Shown piece after piece: positions 32,090-40,193 of a DNA stretch of 64,000 nt. Position 1 is the first letter of the stretch. The number at the start of each line of letters is the position of its first letter. The notes beneath the pieces are model-generated. The model had not been told where the DNA came from, made no database searches, and saw nothing but the letters and a program-made list of their open reading frames with translations. Origin of the DNA: Colias croceus (lineage: Eukaryota; Arthropoda; Insecta; Lepidoptera; Pieridae); assembly GCF_905220415.1 (NCBI RefSeq), contig NC_059553.1, forward strand, positions 6,472,501 to 6,536,500, read 5' to 3'. The translations under genes were made by a program, and so were the position numbers.

Positions 32090-34906
32090 CTATGATAATG
32101 TAAAAGTATTAAAAATCAAATTTCGATTATTTTCATTAGATAGCTCAATTTCACGACAATAATGTTTAAAAAATGTATCGGAGGATTTCCAATTTCCTCG
32201 TGATAATATTTCATCTATAGGCTGATTCTCCAGCCATCCTAATGATGCTACCGCCGATCTACAGCTGCCTGGAGAAGCATTTATTCCGCTGTCTCTGAGT
32301 ACAGAGCGTACCCAATTCCCAATCACTGTACGGGAAGCAGCTTTAGTTTTGTTACCGAATGTTATGAATAGGTTTTTTAAATTATTAGCTTCACTACGTT
32401 TTGAATAACTCTTTTGTATTAAAAGCCGTACAAAAGTGACTGGACAGATGTTTTTATCCGGATGTTTCGTAAGTTTCCAAGCTGATTGACGAGAACTATG
32501 AGTATCTGTTTTTGAACCAAAAGCTGGTATTAGGTAGATGTTTTCACCATTATCAAAGAAACTATTATCCGATATATTTAACAAAGTAAGATCATGAACT
32601 CGTCGTCCTGAAGCTAGTAATAATATCGTAGCTGCTCTACGAGAAATATCAAATAGGGTATCCTTTAGCGGGTTAGACGAGAGCCACTCAAGAACAGTTC
32701 TCGGATCCCATATAATCAACGGTCTAACAGCCTTAGGGTTACAGGCGCCAATTGCTTTAAGGGTGTGTTTAATAATAAAATTTGAAAATGACTCTTTTTC
32801 TATATGAGGACCGCAGAATGTTAAAATAGCTGATTTATGGACCAGTATCGTGCTGTATGATAATTTTTCATTTACGTTAAGATGTATTAAAAAACGGGCG
32901 ATATCCGCTGGCTTTGGACACTTTGGATTAACTGAACAATTGACACACCAGGATAGCCATCTTCTGAGGGCTGGCGTATACGTTGATAATGTGGAAACTC
33001 GCCAGCTTCTCTTTAACAGGTTCTTTTCCTGCTCTGACCAATCTTTTATTAGTTCGCCCCACCCCCAATCCTCCAAACTTTCAGGGTTAATGTCTGCACT
33101 TGTGGTGGGGGTAACAGTGTCGTTACATCTATCAGCACTTCTGGCAGGTTCATGATCTGGTACGGGTGTTCCAGGGCTCTGACCTTCAGGTCCTGGAGCC
33201 AAAACGCCTTCGGCCATTCTGGGACTACTACAAGATACGTTCCCGTTGCACTGTTTAGATGTGCTAGCACCCGTGGTATGAGGCTTGGCGGTGGGAATAC
33301 CCATGCTAGCTGATACTTCCATGGCCTGCTGAAGGCGTCTATATAACTTGCTGATAGATCTCTGCAGTCTATCGACACGTATTCCTGTACTACTGCAGAC
33401 TTTCTTGTAGCAAACAGGTCGATCTGGGGTTGTCCCCACTTCTGGAACACTTTCGCTGTTGCTCTTGGTAATAGATGCCACTCTGCTGGACGTTTTCCTC
33501 GTGATAGCCTGTCCGCTATTATATTGTACCGACCCGGTAGGTAATATGCGCTCACCGTTATCTTGTAGCGGTCCACTATCTGTAACAACCTGGAAGTTAG
33601 TGTTAACAAGGCTATCGATCTCGTCCCCCCTTCTTTTCGAATATAAGCAATCAGTGTCCTGTTGTCTGACTGAATTAGAACGTGTGCATTGCGCAACAGT
33701 TCTACATTCTTCTCTATAGCCGTTACTACGGCGTATAGCTCTTTTTTGTTGCAATGCCACCTTCTCTGACGGACTGACCAGACTCCTGACATAGTCTTCC
33801 CATTCAATTGGGCTCCCCAACCAAAGTCCGAAGCATCCGTCGCCAGGAAATGGGTGGCAGGTTTTTTGTGTATTGGCATGCTGTGCCGGGTAGCTCCGCG
33901 CCACCACGTCATCTCTTGTGCCACAATGGCTGGGACTGGCAGATTCTGTCGCGATCTCTTCTTGTTGAAGCGACGCAGAAAGATCTGCATTCTGCGACAA
34001 TGTAATCGGCCCCGCGGGATAACGAAATTCGCAAAGTTCAGTTGACCCAAAAGGCATTGTAGTTCTCGAAGGTTTACCTGTTGTTTCTTCAGAACCTGAG
34101 CTATGGCGTTGTCCAGCTTGTCCCTCCTTTTCTCTGGTAGTGACATAACATTTTTTGCAGTCTGCCATCGTATGCCTAAATATTCCAAGTCTTGAGTGGG
34201 GGTCAAAACCGATTTTTGGTAGTTTATCTGCCATCCCAGATATTCCAAGTGCCGCACGGCTTCCGCAGCCTGACGACATAACTTGGACTGGTCCTGATTG
34301 ACCAGAAGGTAGTCGTCTAGATACACTAGAACTCGACAACCTTTTGCACGCAGGGTCTCCGCGACCCAACATGTTACTGAAGAGAAAAGGTACGGCGCTG
34401 ACGCTAGGCCAAAGGGTAGGCACGTCATTTCGTAAAGTTGGAGCTGGTAACTTATTCTCATAAAAGGCCGGTGAGACTTGGCGCAGGCCAGGTGAAAATA
34501 GGCTGACGAGATGTCTAGCTTTACCATCCAGTCCCCTGGCTGGAGAAACTCGGGAACCGTGGAGTGCGAAATCAGGCGAAAATGCTTTGCATTTATAAAT
34601 TTGTTCAGTTCCCGCAGGTCGAATATCGGACGCATAGTGCCGTCGCTTTTCTTCCTCAGAAAAAGCTTTGAAATAAAACTGGGAGTTCTTTTGGTGACGA
34701 TCTTCAGTACACCTTGATCCAGAAGCTCCTGTATTGATTGAGACATTGCAGGGGACGGGGTTGTTGAATATTGTTTCATAATTTCCTTTGTTGGCATTAT
34801 TAATGGTGGTTTTTTTACCAGGGGTAATCGAAAGTGTGTTATTGCCGAAATTATAAACTTGTTCGCGCCCAATGCTTGCCAACGGCTCTTGAAAGCTTTT
34901 AAACAA
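32090..34906 (-). CDS. DIRS tyrosine recombinase (YR) frame
   Basis: A frame open for 938 codons; the recognisable domain is its last ~330 residues (about 33080-32090). Tyrosine-recombinase features are: an N-terminal core-binding region (STYTPALRRWLSWC), the catalytic Arg in LLLASGRRVHDL, the second Arg in SPGSCRSAVASLGW where the usual His is replaced as in other DIRS enzymes, and GNWKSSDTFFKHYCREI with the nucleophilic Tyr. The N-terminal two thirds overlaps the RT gene in another frame for about 1.8 kb and has no recognisable fold, so the true start is uncertain. The enzyme would integrate a circular DNA intermediate. Confidence 0.8.
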   Translation of the reverse strand: MFKSFQEPLASIGREQVYNFGNNTLSITPGKKTTINNANKGNYETIFNNPVPCNVSINTGASGSRCTEDRHQKNSQFYFKAFSEEEKRRHYASDIRPAGTEQIYKCKAFSPDFALHGSRVSPARGLDGKARHLVSLFSPGLRQVSPAFYENKLPAPTLRNDVPTLWPSVSAVPFLFSNMLGRGDPACKRLSSSSVSRRLPSGQSGPVQVMSSGCGSRAALGISGMADKLPKIGFDPHSRLGIFRHTMADCKKCYVTTREKEGQAGQRHSSGSEETTGKPSRTTMPFGSTELCEFRYPAGPITLSQNADLSASLQQEEIATESASPSHCGTRDDVVARSYPAQHANTQKTCHPFPGDGCFGLWLGSPIEWEDYVRSLVSPSEKVALQQKRAIRRSNGYREECRTVAQCTRSNSVRQQDTDCLYSKRRGDEIDSLVNTNFQVVTDSGPLQDNGERILPTGSVQYNSGQAITRKTSSRVASITKSNSESVPEVGTTPDRPVCYKKVCSSTGIRVDRLQRSISKLYRRLQQAMEVSASMGIPTAKPHTTGASTSKQCNGNVSCSSPRMAEGVLAPGPEGQSPGTPVPDHEPARSADRCNDTVTPTTSADINPESLEDWGWGELIKDWSEQEKNLLKRSWRVSTLSTYTPALRRWLSWCVNCSVNPKCPKPADIARFLIHLNVNEKLSYSTILVHKSAILTFCGPHIEKESFSNFIIKHTLKAIGACNPKAVRPLIIWDPRTVLEWLSSNPLKDTLFDISRRAATILLLASGRRVHDLTLLNISDNSFFDNGENIYLIPAFGSKTDTHSSRQSAWKLTKHPDKNICPVTFVRLLIQKSYSKRSEANNLKNLFITFGNKTKAASRTVIGNWVRSVLRDSGINASPGSCRSAVASLGWLENQPIDEILSRGNWKSSDTFFKHYCREIELSNENNRNLIFNTFTLS
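33049..34872 (-). CDS. DIRS reverse transcriptase/RNase H
   Basis: A 607-codon open frame. RT fingers and palm appear at about residues 15-230: LFLRKKSDGTMRPIFDLREL, DISSAYFHL, CLPFGLASAPYLFS and the active-site VYLDDYLL. RNase H follows at about 340-460, with FLATDASDFGWG, KELYAV and QSDNRTLIAYI giving the acidic residues. A C-terminal segment (IDLFATR, VFPPPSLIPRVL) is typical of DIRS polyproteins. The first in-frame start-like codon is TTG at 34870-34872, so translation may begin upstream or by frameshift or reinitiation after gag, which ends 59 bp earlier at 34931. All catalytic residues are present and no stop interrupts it. Confidence 0.85.
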   Translation of the reverse strand: MGANKFIISAITHFRLPLVKKPPLIMPTKEIMKQYSTTPSPAMSQSIQELLDQGVLKIVTKRTPSFISKLFLRKKSDGTMRPIFDLRELNKFINAKHFRLISHSTVPEFLQPGDWMVKLDISSAYFHLACAKSHRPFMRISYQLQLYEMTCLPFGLASAPYLFSSVTCWVAETLRAKGCRVLVYLDDYLLVNQDQSKLCRQAAEAVRHLEYLGWQINYQKSVLTPTQDLEYLGIRWQTAKNVMSLPEKRRDKLDNAIAQVLKKQQVNLRELQCLLGQLNFANFVIPRGRLHCRRMQIFLRRFNKKRSRQNLPVPAIVAQEMTWWRGATRHSMPIHKKPATHFLATDASDFGWGAQLNGKTMSGVWSVRQRRWHCNKKELYAVVTAIEKNVELLRNAHVLIQSDNRTLIAYIRKEGGTRSIALLTLTSRLLQIVDRYKITVSAYYLPGRYNIIADRLSRGKRPAEWHLLPRATAKVFQKWGQPQIDLFATRKSAVVQEYVSIDCRDLSASYIDAFSRPWKYQLAWVFPPPSLIPRVLAHLNSATGTYLVVVPEWPKAFWLQDLKVRALEHPYQIMNLPEVLIDVTTLLPPPQVQTLTLKVWRIGGGAN

Positions 34907-34930
34907 CCCCCCCTGAAGTGTGTCGGATAG

Positions 34931-36121
34931 TCACTTCCTATCTTCTTTGTTTCGAAAGGAATTATTTTTAGTTTGTTTAAAATTATTTGTCTTTTTAAAA
35001 TTACTTTGCGAATTTTTAAATGTATCTCGAGTAACGTTTTTATTCGAACGGTATTGAGCCTTGGAAGTAGAAGGTATCGAATCCTTGTACTTCTTTTTAA
35101 GTGGTTCCGTTTTTTTATAAATTTGTGATTGTGAGGGCAGTAACCAAAAGTGAGGGCCGCCTAGCGATTGTATAAACGTTAAGAGTTTAGTCTTATTAAA
35201 TAAATGTTCTTCGCTCGGAGGGATATTCCTAAGCGCGCTTTGAATATTTTTATCCATAATTCCGTCTAATAATCTTTTTCTCCTAATTTCGATACACTCG
35301 GCTCTTTTACCGCACACAATTTGTAATGTTTGTTCCGATAGCTTATATGACGGAGATGAAGTACCAAACGCGTCAGAAATTTTTTTAAAAAGATTATCTG
35401 GATTAAGTTCTGATTGACAATTGTGGGCCCAATTAATGAGCTCCTGTAAGCCCGATTGTAATAATTCCCTTTGTTGTAATAATGCATTTGTAACCGCGGC
35501 CATAATTTCTTCGGTTGATGCTAAGAAATCTTTACCTTTGTTTAAAGAACACATTTCGTCGTTAATTTTTAAACTACAAAACCCTGGCGCGGCTAGCATG
35601 TCCGTTAATGCTTTGGAATAGCGAATATGAGGCCACGTTGGCGAATTAAATTGTTGAAGCTCGATTAATTGACGTAATAATTTTTCATTCGCGGGTTTAA
35701 GAACTTTTCTCTCGTCAAAAACCGTTTTACAAACTCCTAAATCTATTGATTTGCTTGTACTCGTTGATGGATTCGACAAAAATTCGATATTTTCGGTTGC
35801 GGGTACTTCAACATTATTATTAGACTCTTTTATATTTTGAGCACTTTGTTGCTGCATTAAATAATTTGTAAGAAAACTGACCTGGGCATATAGTACGTCG
35901 ATCCGAGGATCGGCGGTTACCTCAGTACTCGATTTTTGTTTCTTGGTCGTCGGCACGTCGACCTCCGGGTCCGAGTCGCTGTCACTCGAACTTGAAGTAC
36001 ATTTCTTCCGTTTGTTGTCGCTCCGGCTCGCTGACGAGGGCGAAGCAGCAGAACAATGACCTTCTGAGCCCCTAGGGGCCCCAGAAGGCTCCTCGAAGTC
36101 GTCGTTAGGTGGCGAATTCAT
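34931..36121 (-). CDS. DIRS gag-like protein
   Basis: From ATG 36119-36121 the frame runs 396 codons to the stop at 34931. The N-terminus is acidic and Ser-rich (SSSSDSDSDPEVDVP followed by a KKQK cluster), a helical middle (about 100-300) contains Cys residues without a zinc-knuckle array, and the C-terminus is strongly basic with Asn/Lys/Phe-rich repeats (FKKTNNFKQTKN). Position directly 5' of the RT frame and the composition support a nucleocapsid-type role. Sequence similarity to known gag proteins could not be tested. Confidence 0.65.
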   Translation of the reverse strand: MNSPPNDDFEEPSGAPRGSEGHCSAASPSSASRSDNKRKKCTSSSSDSDSDPEVDVPTTKKQKSSTEVTADPRIDVLYAQVSFLTNYLMQQQSAQNIKESNNNVEVPATENIEFLSNPSTSTSKSIDLGVCKTVFDERKVLKPANEKLLRQLIELQQFNSPTWPHIRYSKALTDMLAAPGFCSLKINDEMCSLNKGKDFLASTEEIMAAVTNALLQQRELLQSGLQELINWAHNCQSELNPDNLFKKISDAFGTSSPSYKLSEQTLQIVCGKRAECIEIRRKRLLDGIMDKNIQSALRNIPPSEEHLFNKTKLLTFIQSLGGPHFWLLPSQSQIYKKTEPLKKKYKDSIPSTSKAQYRSNKNVTRDTFKNSQSNFKKTNNFKQTKNNSFRNKEDRK

Positions 36122-36425
36122 TACGAACAGTAACGGTTGACTTTGAAAAATTATTAAATTATTCACACACTAGCACTTTAAACTTTTGAACACTTGTACA
36201 CTAGTAATGCTTATTGAAACGACCGCCTATGGCGAGAGTACACAACGCTATGATTCGAAAAATGAATTTGGTTCCCCCATCACCTTGCTGGTGACAGCGA
36301 CGACCTCTAGCGGAATAAATTGGAACTAGAGTTTGTATGTAGTCTATGGAAATCATTCCGTATCTATGGTTGAGTATACATTGCTTCTTCATAACAATGC
36401 TGTATGTTTTCCAGAGGCACATTAA

Positions 36426-37140
36426 TAATGAATTGTGCCGAATAGTTATTCACATTTTCAACGACTTTACACTGAATTAAAATAATTTAATTTTTTATTT
36501 ACAACAGTACAATAATTAAATGACACGCACCATGCTTCACGCAATAAAGTAAAATCAGTGCTGCCGTTTTATTCTTTAAAACTTCCCGATGAATAAATTA
36601 TAAAACAAGCATGGACGGTCTATCCATCGTATCGTCTGTTACAATAAATTATTTCCAATTTATTTAATTATACTTTCTTGAATGGGCTATATTTCTAAAT
36701 AGGTACTTACAAAGTTCAAAACTTGGAATAATTAATTCTAATATAACTTCGCCAGAGTGTACTCGCCACAACTTGCAAGGAAAAGGCTACTGGCTAGCGG
36801 CAACACTGATTAATTCTGTCATTGCAATGTCAGAATGTCACCATTCGTGTTGTTTTTGCACAGATTATATTACTAGTGGTCCGCCCCGGCTTCGCCCGTG
36901 GTACATATTTCGCAATAAAAAGTAGCCTATGTCCTATGCCTATGTCCTTTCTCGTGTATCAAAATATCTCCATACCAAATTTCATGCAAATTGGTTCAGT
37001 AGTTTAGGCGTGATTGAGTAACAGACAGACAGACAGAGTTACATTCGCATTTTATAATATTAGTATGGATTAAACGTTTACCTGTAGCTGATACGTTTTA
37101 CGTGATATTACTTTACGTGATATCATTTGCTGAACAGTTA
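36426..37140. other. Spacer between DIRS and Harbinger elements
   Basis: Contains an RTE-like LINE 3' end (about 36870-37070) and otherwise AT-rich sequence with no gene. Confidence 0.45.
36870..37070 (+). mobile_element. RTE-type LINE 3' end
   Basis: The run GTCCGCCCCGGCTTCGCCCG, then TCATGCAAATTGGTTCAGTA, then a (CAGA)n stretch and GCATTTTATAATATTAGTATGG is the well-known 3' end of RTE LINEs in moths and butterflies (from memory). Truncated; no coding frame. Confidence 0.65.
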
Positions 37141-40100
37141 AAGGGCTGATAGACGTACGAACTTTAAAGTCGCGGTTTTAAAGTTCGCGTACTTACTCGG
37201 CTCGACGTCGGTGACACACGTAGAGCTTGGTCAGTAGCTTCTCGCGTGTCACCAATATCGAATGTCTCTATGTCATCAACAGAGGGAATTTAATATTATT
37301 CAGGAATCTATATATACAGGGTGGCCCGTTTTCAGTGGTCCAAAAATTTTTTTCAGCTTGAGAGCATCATGAGTAATCATTTAAAACAAACTTTAGATAA
37401 GCGAAAACTTATGGTTTAGAAATTATGAATTTTTTTTTAAATAATCCGAAGTTTCAATGTTTTTGACACAAAACTACTCTGTTATGAAAACTACTGGACC
37501 GAATTGAATGAAATTTGGTATAGGTATAGCGCAATAACCTACCTATCGCGCTATAGGCTCATCTTGTGTAAATAATTACACTGAATTTTTTTAATTTAAC
37601 TTTTTCTGTAGTTTTTTGAATTTCTCGGCAAAATGTCGATTTTTCGAAAAAATCCTGTGAAAAAAAAATGTACCACCAAGGTTTTGCTGGTACTGCTAAA
37701 AACTTCCTTAACATAAGGTTATTCTTTACACAAAAAATCATAGTTGTCCTTCGATTGTAACATCTTCAAAAACAATATCATGTGCATTAACACATGAAAA
37801 TCGAAAAATTACGAAATTTACCATAATTCAATTTTAATCATTTGGAACGGCCAATTTTTGGTTAAAGAACCATTTATTGCCATAAAAGTAATTGCCATCA
37901 GTATTCACATGGCTATAAAAGTTAAAATGAATGAAATAAATTTTTTACCTACTAGCCAAGATTACTTTATTCTAATGTCAATTTATAGAGTTTTTTTTTG
38001 TTATTTAGTTTTTAGGTTTAAATCTTAATAAAAGGTTTGGAGAATCAATAAAACAACATAAATATTAATTAACATATTGTTTATTTTTTACAAAAGGTTT
38101 TCGAAATGCCGTCCGCCTTTCGCTAAACATAATCTGCATCTGCGTAAGAAATTTCTTCGCAGCCTATTAAATGGCTGCCGGCTTTCTTTAATGGCTGTTA
38201 TAGCCATTTGAATTTATGCCTATAAATAACCATAAATTCATTATACATAGGTACATTTGTATACCAGTTTATGGTATTATACCATTTAATACCATAGGTT
38301 CATACCTATCCGGAGAGGAGGATCGGTCGCGGTGGCACCATCCACTGGCCAGCCTGTTCACCCGACTTGAACCCCGTTGATTTTTTCATTTGGGGATACA
38401 TTAAGGAGATTGTGTACGCATGGGAGAGCACATCGGAGCAAGAATTGGAGGAAAATTCAAGTGGCTATAACAGCCATTAAAGAAAGCCGGCAGCCATTTA
38501 ATAGGCTGCGAATAAATTTTCTTACGCAGATGCAGATTATGTTTAGCGAAAGGCGGACGGCATTTCGAAAACCTTTTGTAAAAAATAAACAATATGTTAA
38601 TTAATATTTATGTTGTTTTATTGATTCTCCAAACCTTTTATTAAGATTTAAACCTAATAACTAAATAACAAAAAAAAAACTCTATAAATTGACATTAGAA
38701 TAAAGTAAAGTTATCTTGGCTAGTAGGTAAAAAAATTATTTCATTCATTTTAACTTTTATAGCCATGTGAATACTGATTTGTAACGACTTTTATGGCAAT
38801 AAATGGTTCTTTAACCAAAAATTGGCCGTTCCAAATGATTAAAATTGAATTTTGGTAAATTTCGTAATTTTTCGATTTTCATGTGTTGAATGCACATGAT
38901 ATTGTTTTTGAAGATGTTACAATCGAAGGACAACTATGATTTTTTGTGTAAAGAATAACCTTATATTAAGGAAGTTTTTAGCAGTACCAGCAAAACCTTG
39001 GTGGTACATTTTTTTTTCACAGGAGTTTTTCGAAAAATCGACATTTTGCCGAGAAATTCAAAAAACTACAGAAAAAGTTAAATTAAAAAAATTCAGTGTA
39101 ACTATTTACACAAGATGAGCCTATAGCGCGATAGGTAGGTTATTGCGCTATACCTACACCAAATTTCATTCAATTCGGTCCAGTAGTTTTCATAACAGAG
39201 TAGTTTTGTGTCAAAAACATTGAAACTTCGGATTATTTAAAAAAAAATTCATAATTTCTAAACCATAAGTTTTCGCTTAACTAAAGTTTGTTTTAAATGA
39301 TTACTCATGATGCTCTCAAGCTGAAAAAAATTTTTGGACCACTGTAAACGGGCCACCCTGTATAAAACTCAAAGGTGACTGATATAGTGATCTATCAACG
39401 CACAGCCCAAACCACTGGACATATCGGGCTGAAATTTGGCATGCAGGTAGATGTCATAACGTAGGCGTCCCCTAAGAAAGGATTTCCCGAAATTCTTGCG
39501 GGAACGGGGAAAAACGGGGATGCACGTACAAAGTCGTGGGCGGAAGCTAGTTAAATATAGACATTTTTAATTTAATAACCAGCACTTATTTTGAAGTAAA
39601 TAGCATTCTAACAAAATAAATGTTCAAAAATTGAAGGATATTTTCGTTTTTACTTTTATATTTTGAGGGTATACTTTACAAAAAAAGAGCGTGTGCGCCG
39701 AGCCCACGCGTCAGGAGTGAAACTTCCTTGGCGTGATTCAAAGATACCTTCGCCAATATTCAATTATGTATATTATATTCATTCATATTAATTATATTAA
39801 ATTATTTTCATAAAACTAAAAGAAGAAAACGAAATCAGAAAAAGTGGGTGAAAAACTGGCTTAAAAAAGAGAGCGTTTATCCCACGTAACTTTGGTGAAG
39901 GAGCTACGATGTAGAAGGAAGACTTGCGTAATAATTTAAAGATGCCTGAGCCATTATATGATGAACTTTTGCACTTAGTAACACCTATTATAGCAGACAG
40001 GCTAGGCTCGCGGCTCGCGGCGGTGACAGACGTGCGAGCGAAGGCGGGCTACGAGTAAAATTTCAAACAGGTTGGATCGTCAACGAACTTACTCGACGGT

Positions 40101-40190
40101 TTTTAAATACGCGTACTTGGGGTGACACACGAGCGAAAAAGGTCGTCGAGCCACAAGTTCGCGTACTTACTCGTACGTCTATCAGCCCTT
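37141..40190 (+). mobile_element. Decayed PIF/Harbinger transposon hosting a nested element
   Basis: Ends AAGGGCTGATAGACGTACG and its inverse complement. TTA is duplicated at 37138-37140 and 40191-40193. Near the right side, two fragments resemble the start of a Harbinger (HARBI1/ALP1-like) nuclease: WVKNWLKK at 39845-39868 and EDLRNNLKMPEPLYDELL at 39918-39971, in different frames with stops between. A 2-kb fold-back element is inserted at 37317-39360. The sequence at about 39385-39555 (GCTGAAATTTGGCATGCAG...GGGCGGAAGCTAG) looks like another LINE 3' scrap. Confidence 0.72.
37317..39360. mobile_element. Fold-back mariner-like element with ~0.9-kb inverted arms
   Basis: Arms 37317 to about 38213 and about 38447-39360 are inverse complements with few differences. 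The ends are CAGGGTGGCCCG and CGGGCCACCCTG, with TA duplicated at 37315-37316 and 39361-39362, as Tc1/mariner transposases do. The loop (about 38305-38450) contains a transposase scrap: WPACSPDLNPVDFF-like codons at about 38345-38395, and codons ending in CLAKGGRHFENLL* run to about 38577 inside the right arm. Each arm therefore includes a copy of the transposase 3' end, so it arose by inverted duplication of the 3' part of a mariner-like element. No complete transposase remains. Confidence 0.82.
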
Positions 40191-40193
40191 TTA

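Larger units (their letters stand above)
31481..36425 (-). mobile_element. DIRS-type tyrosine-recombinase retrotransposon, apparently full length
   Basis: An element of about 4.9 kb lying on the minus strand. A ~175-bp inverted repeat links 31519-31694 with 36248-36420; both contain the CATACAGCATTGTTATGAAG block and ATTTATTCCGCTAGAGG-type sequence, in opposite orientation. A third partial copy at 31781-31823 and a 63-bp inverted pair (31481-31543 with 31722-31785) lie at the 3' end, the layout expected of DIRS terminal repeats plus an internal complementary region. Inside are gag, RT/RNase H and tyrosine recombinase frames without stops. DIRS elements integrate by recombinase and not by DDE integrase and leave no target duplication; none was seen. 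It is inserted about 130 bp upstream of BDP1. Confidence 0.85.

Noticed and set aside
34043..34906. N-terminal part of the 938-codon frame as an independent gene
   Set aside because: It overlaps the RT domain in another frame and has no recognisable motif; kept only as an uncertain extension of the recombinase frame.
38377..39118. Short frames within the fold-back mariner-like element
   Set aside because: They reflect arm sequence; the true transposase frame is read differently and is only a C-terminal scrap.
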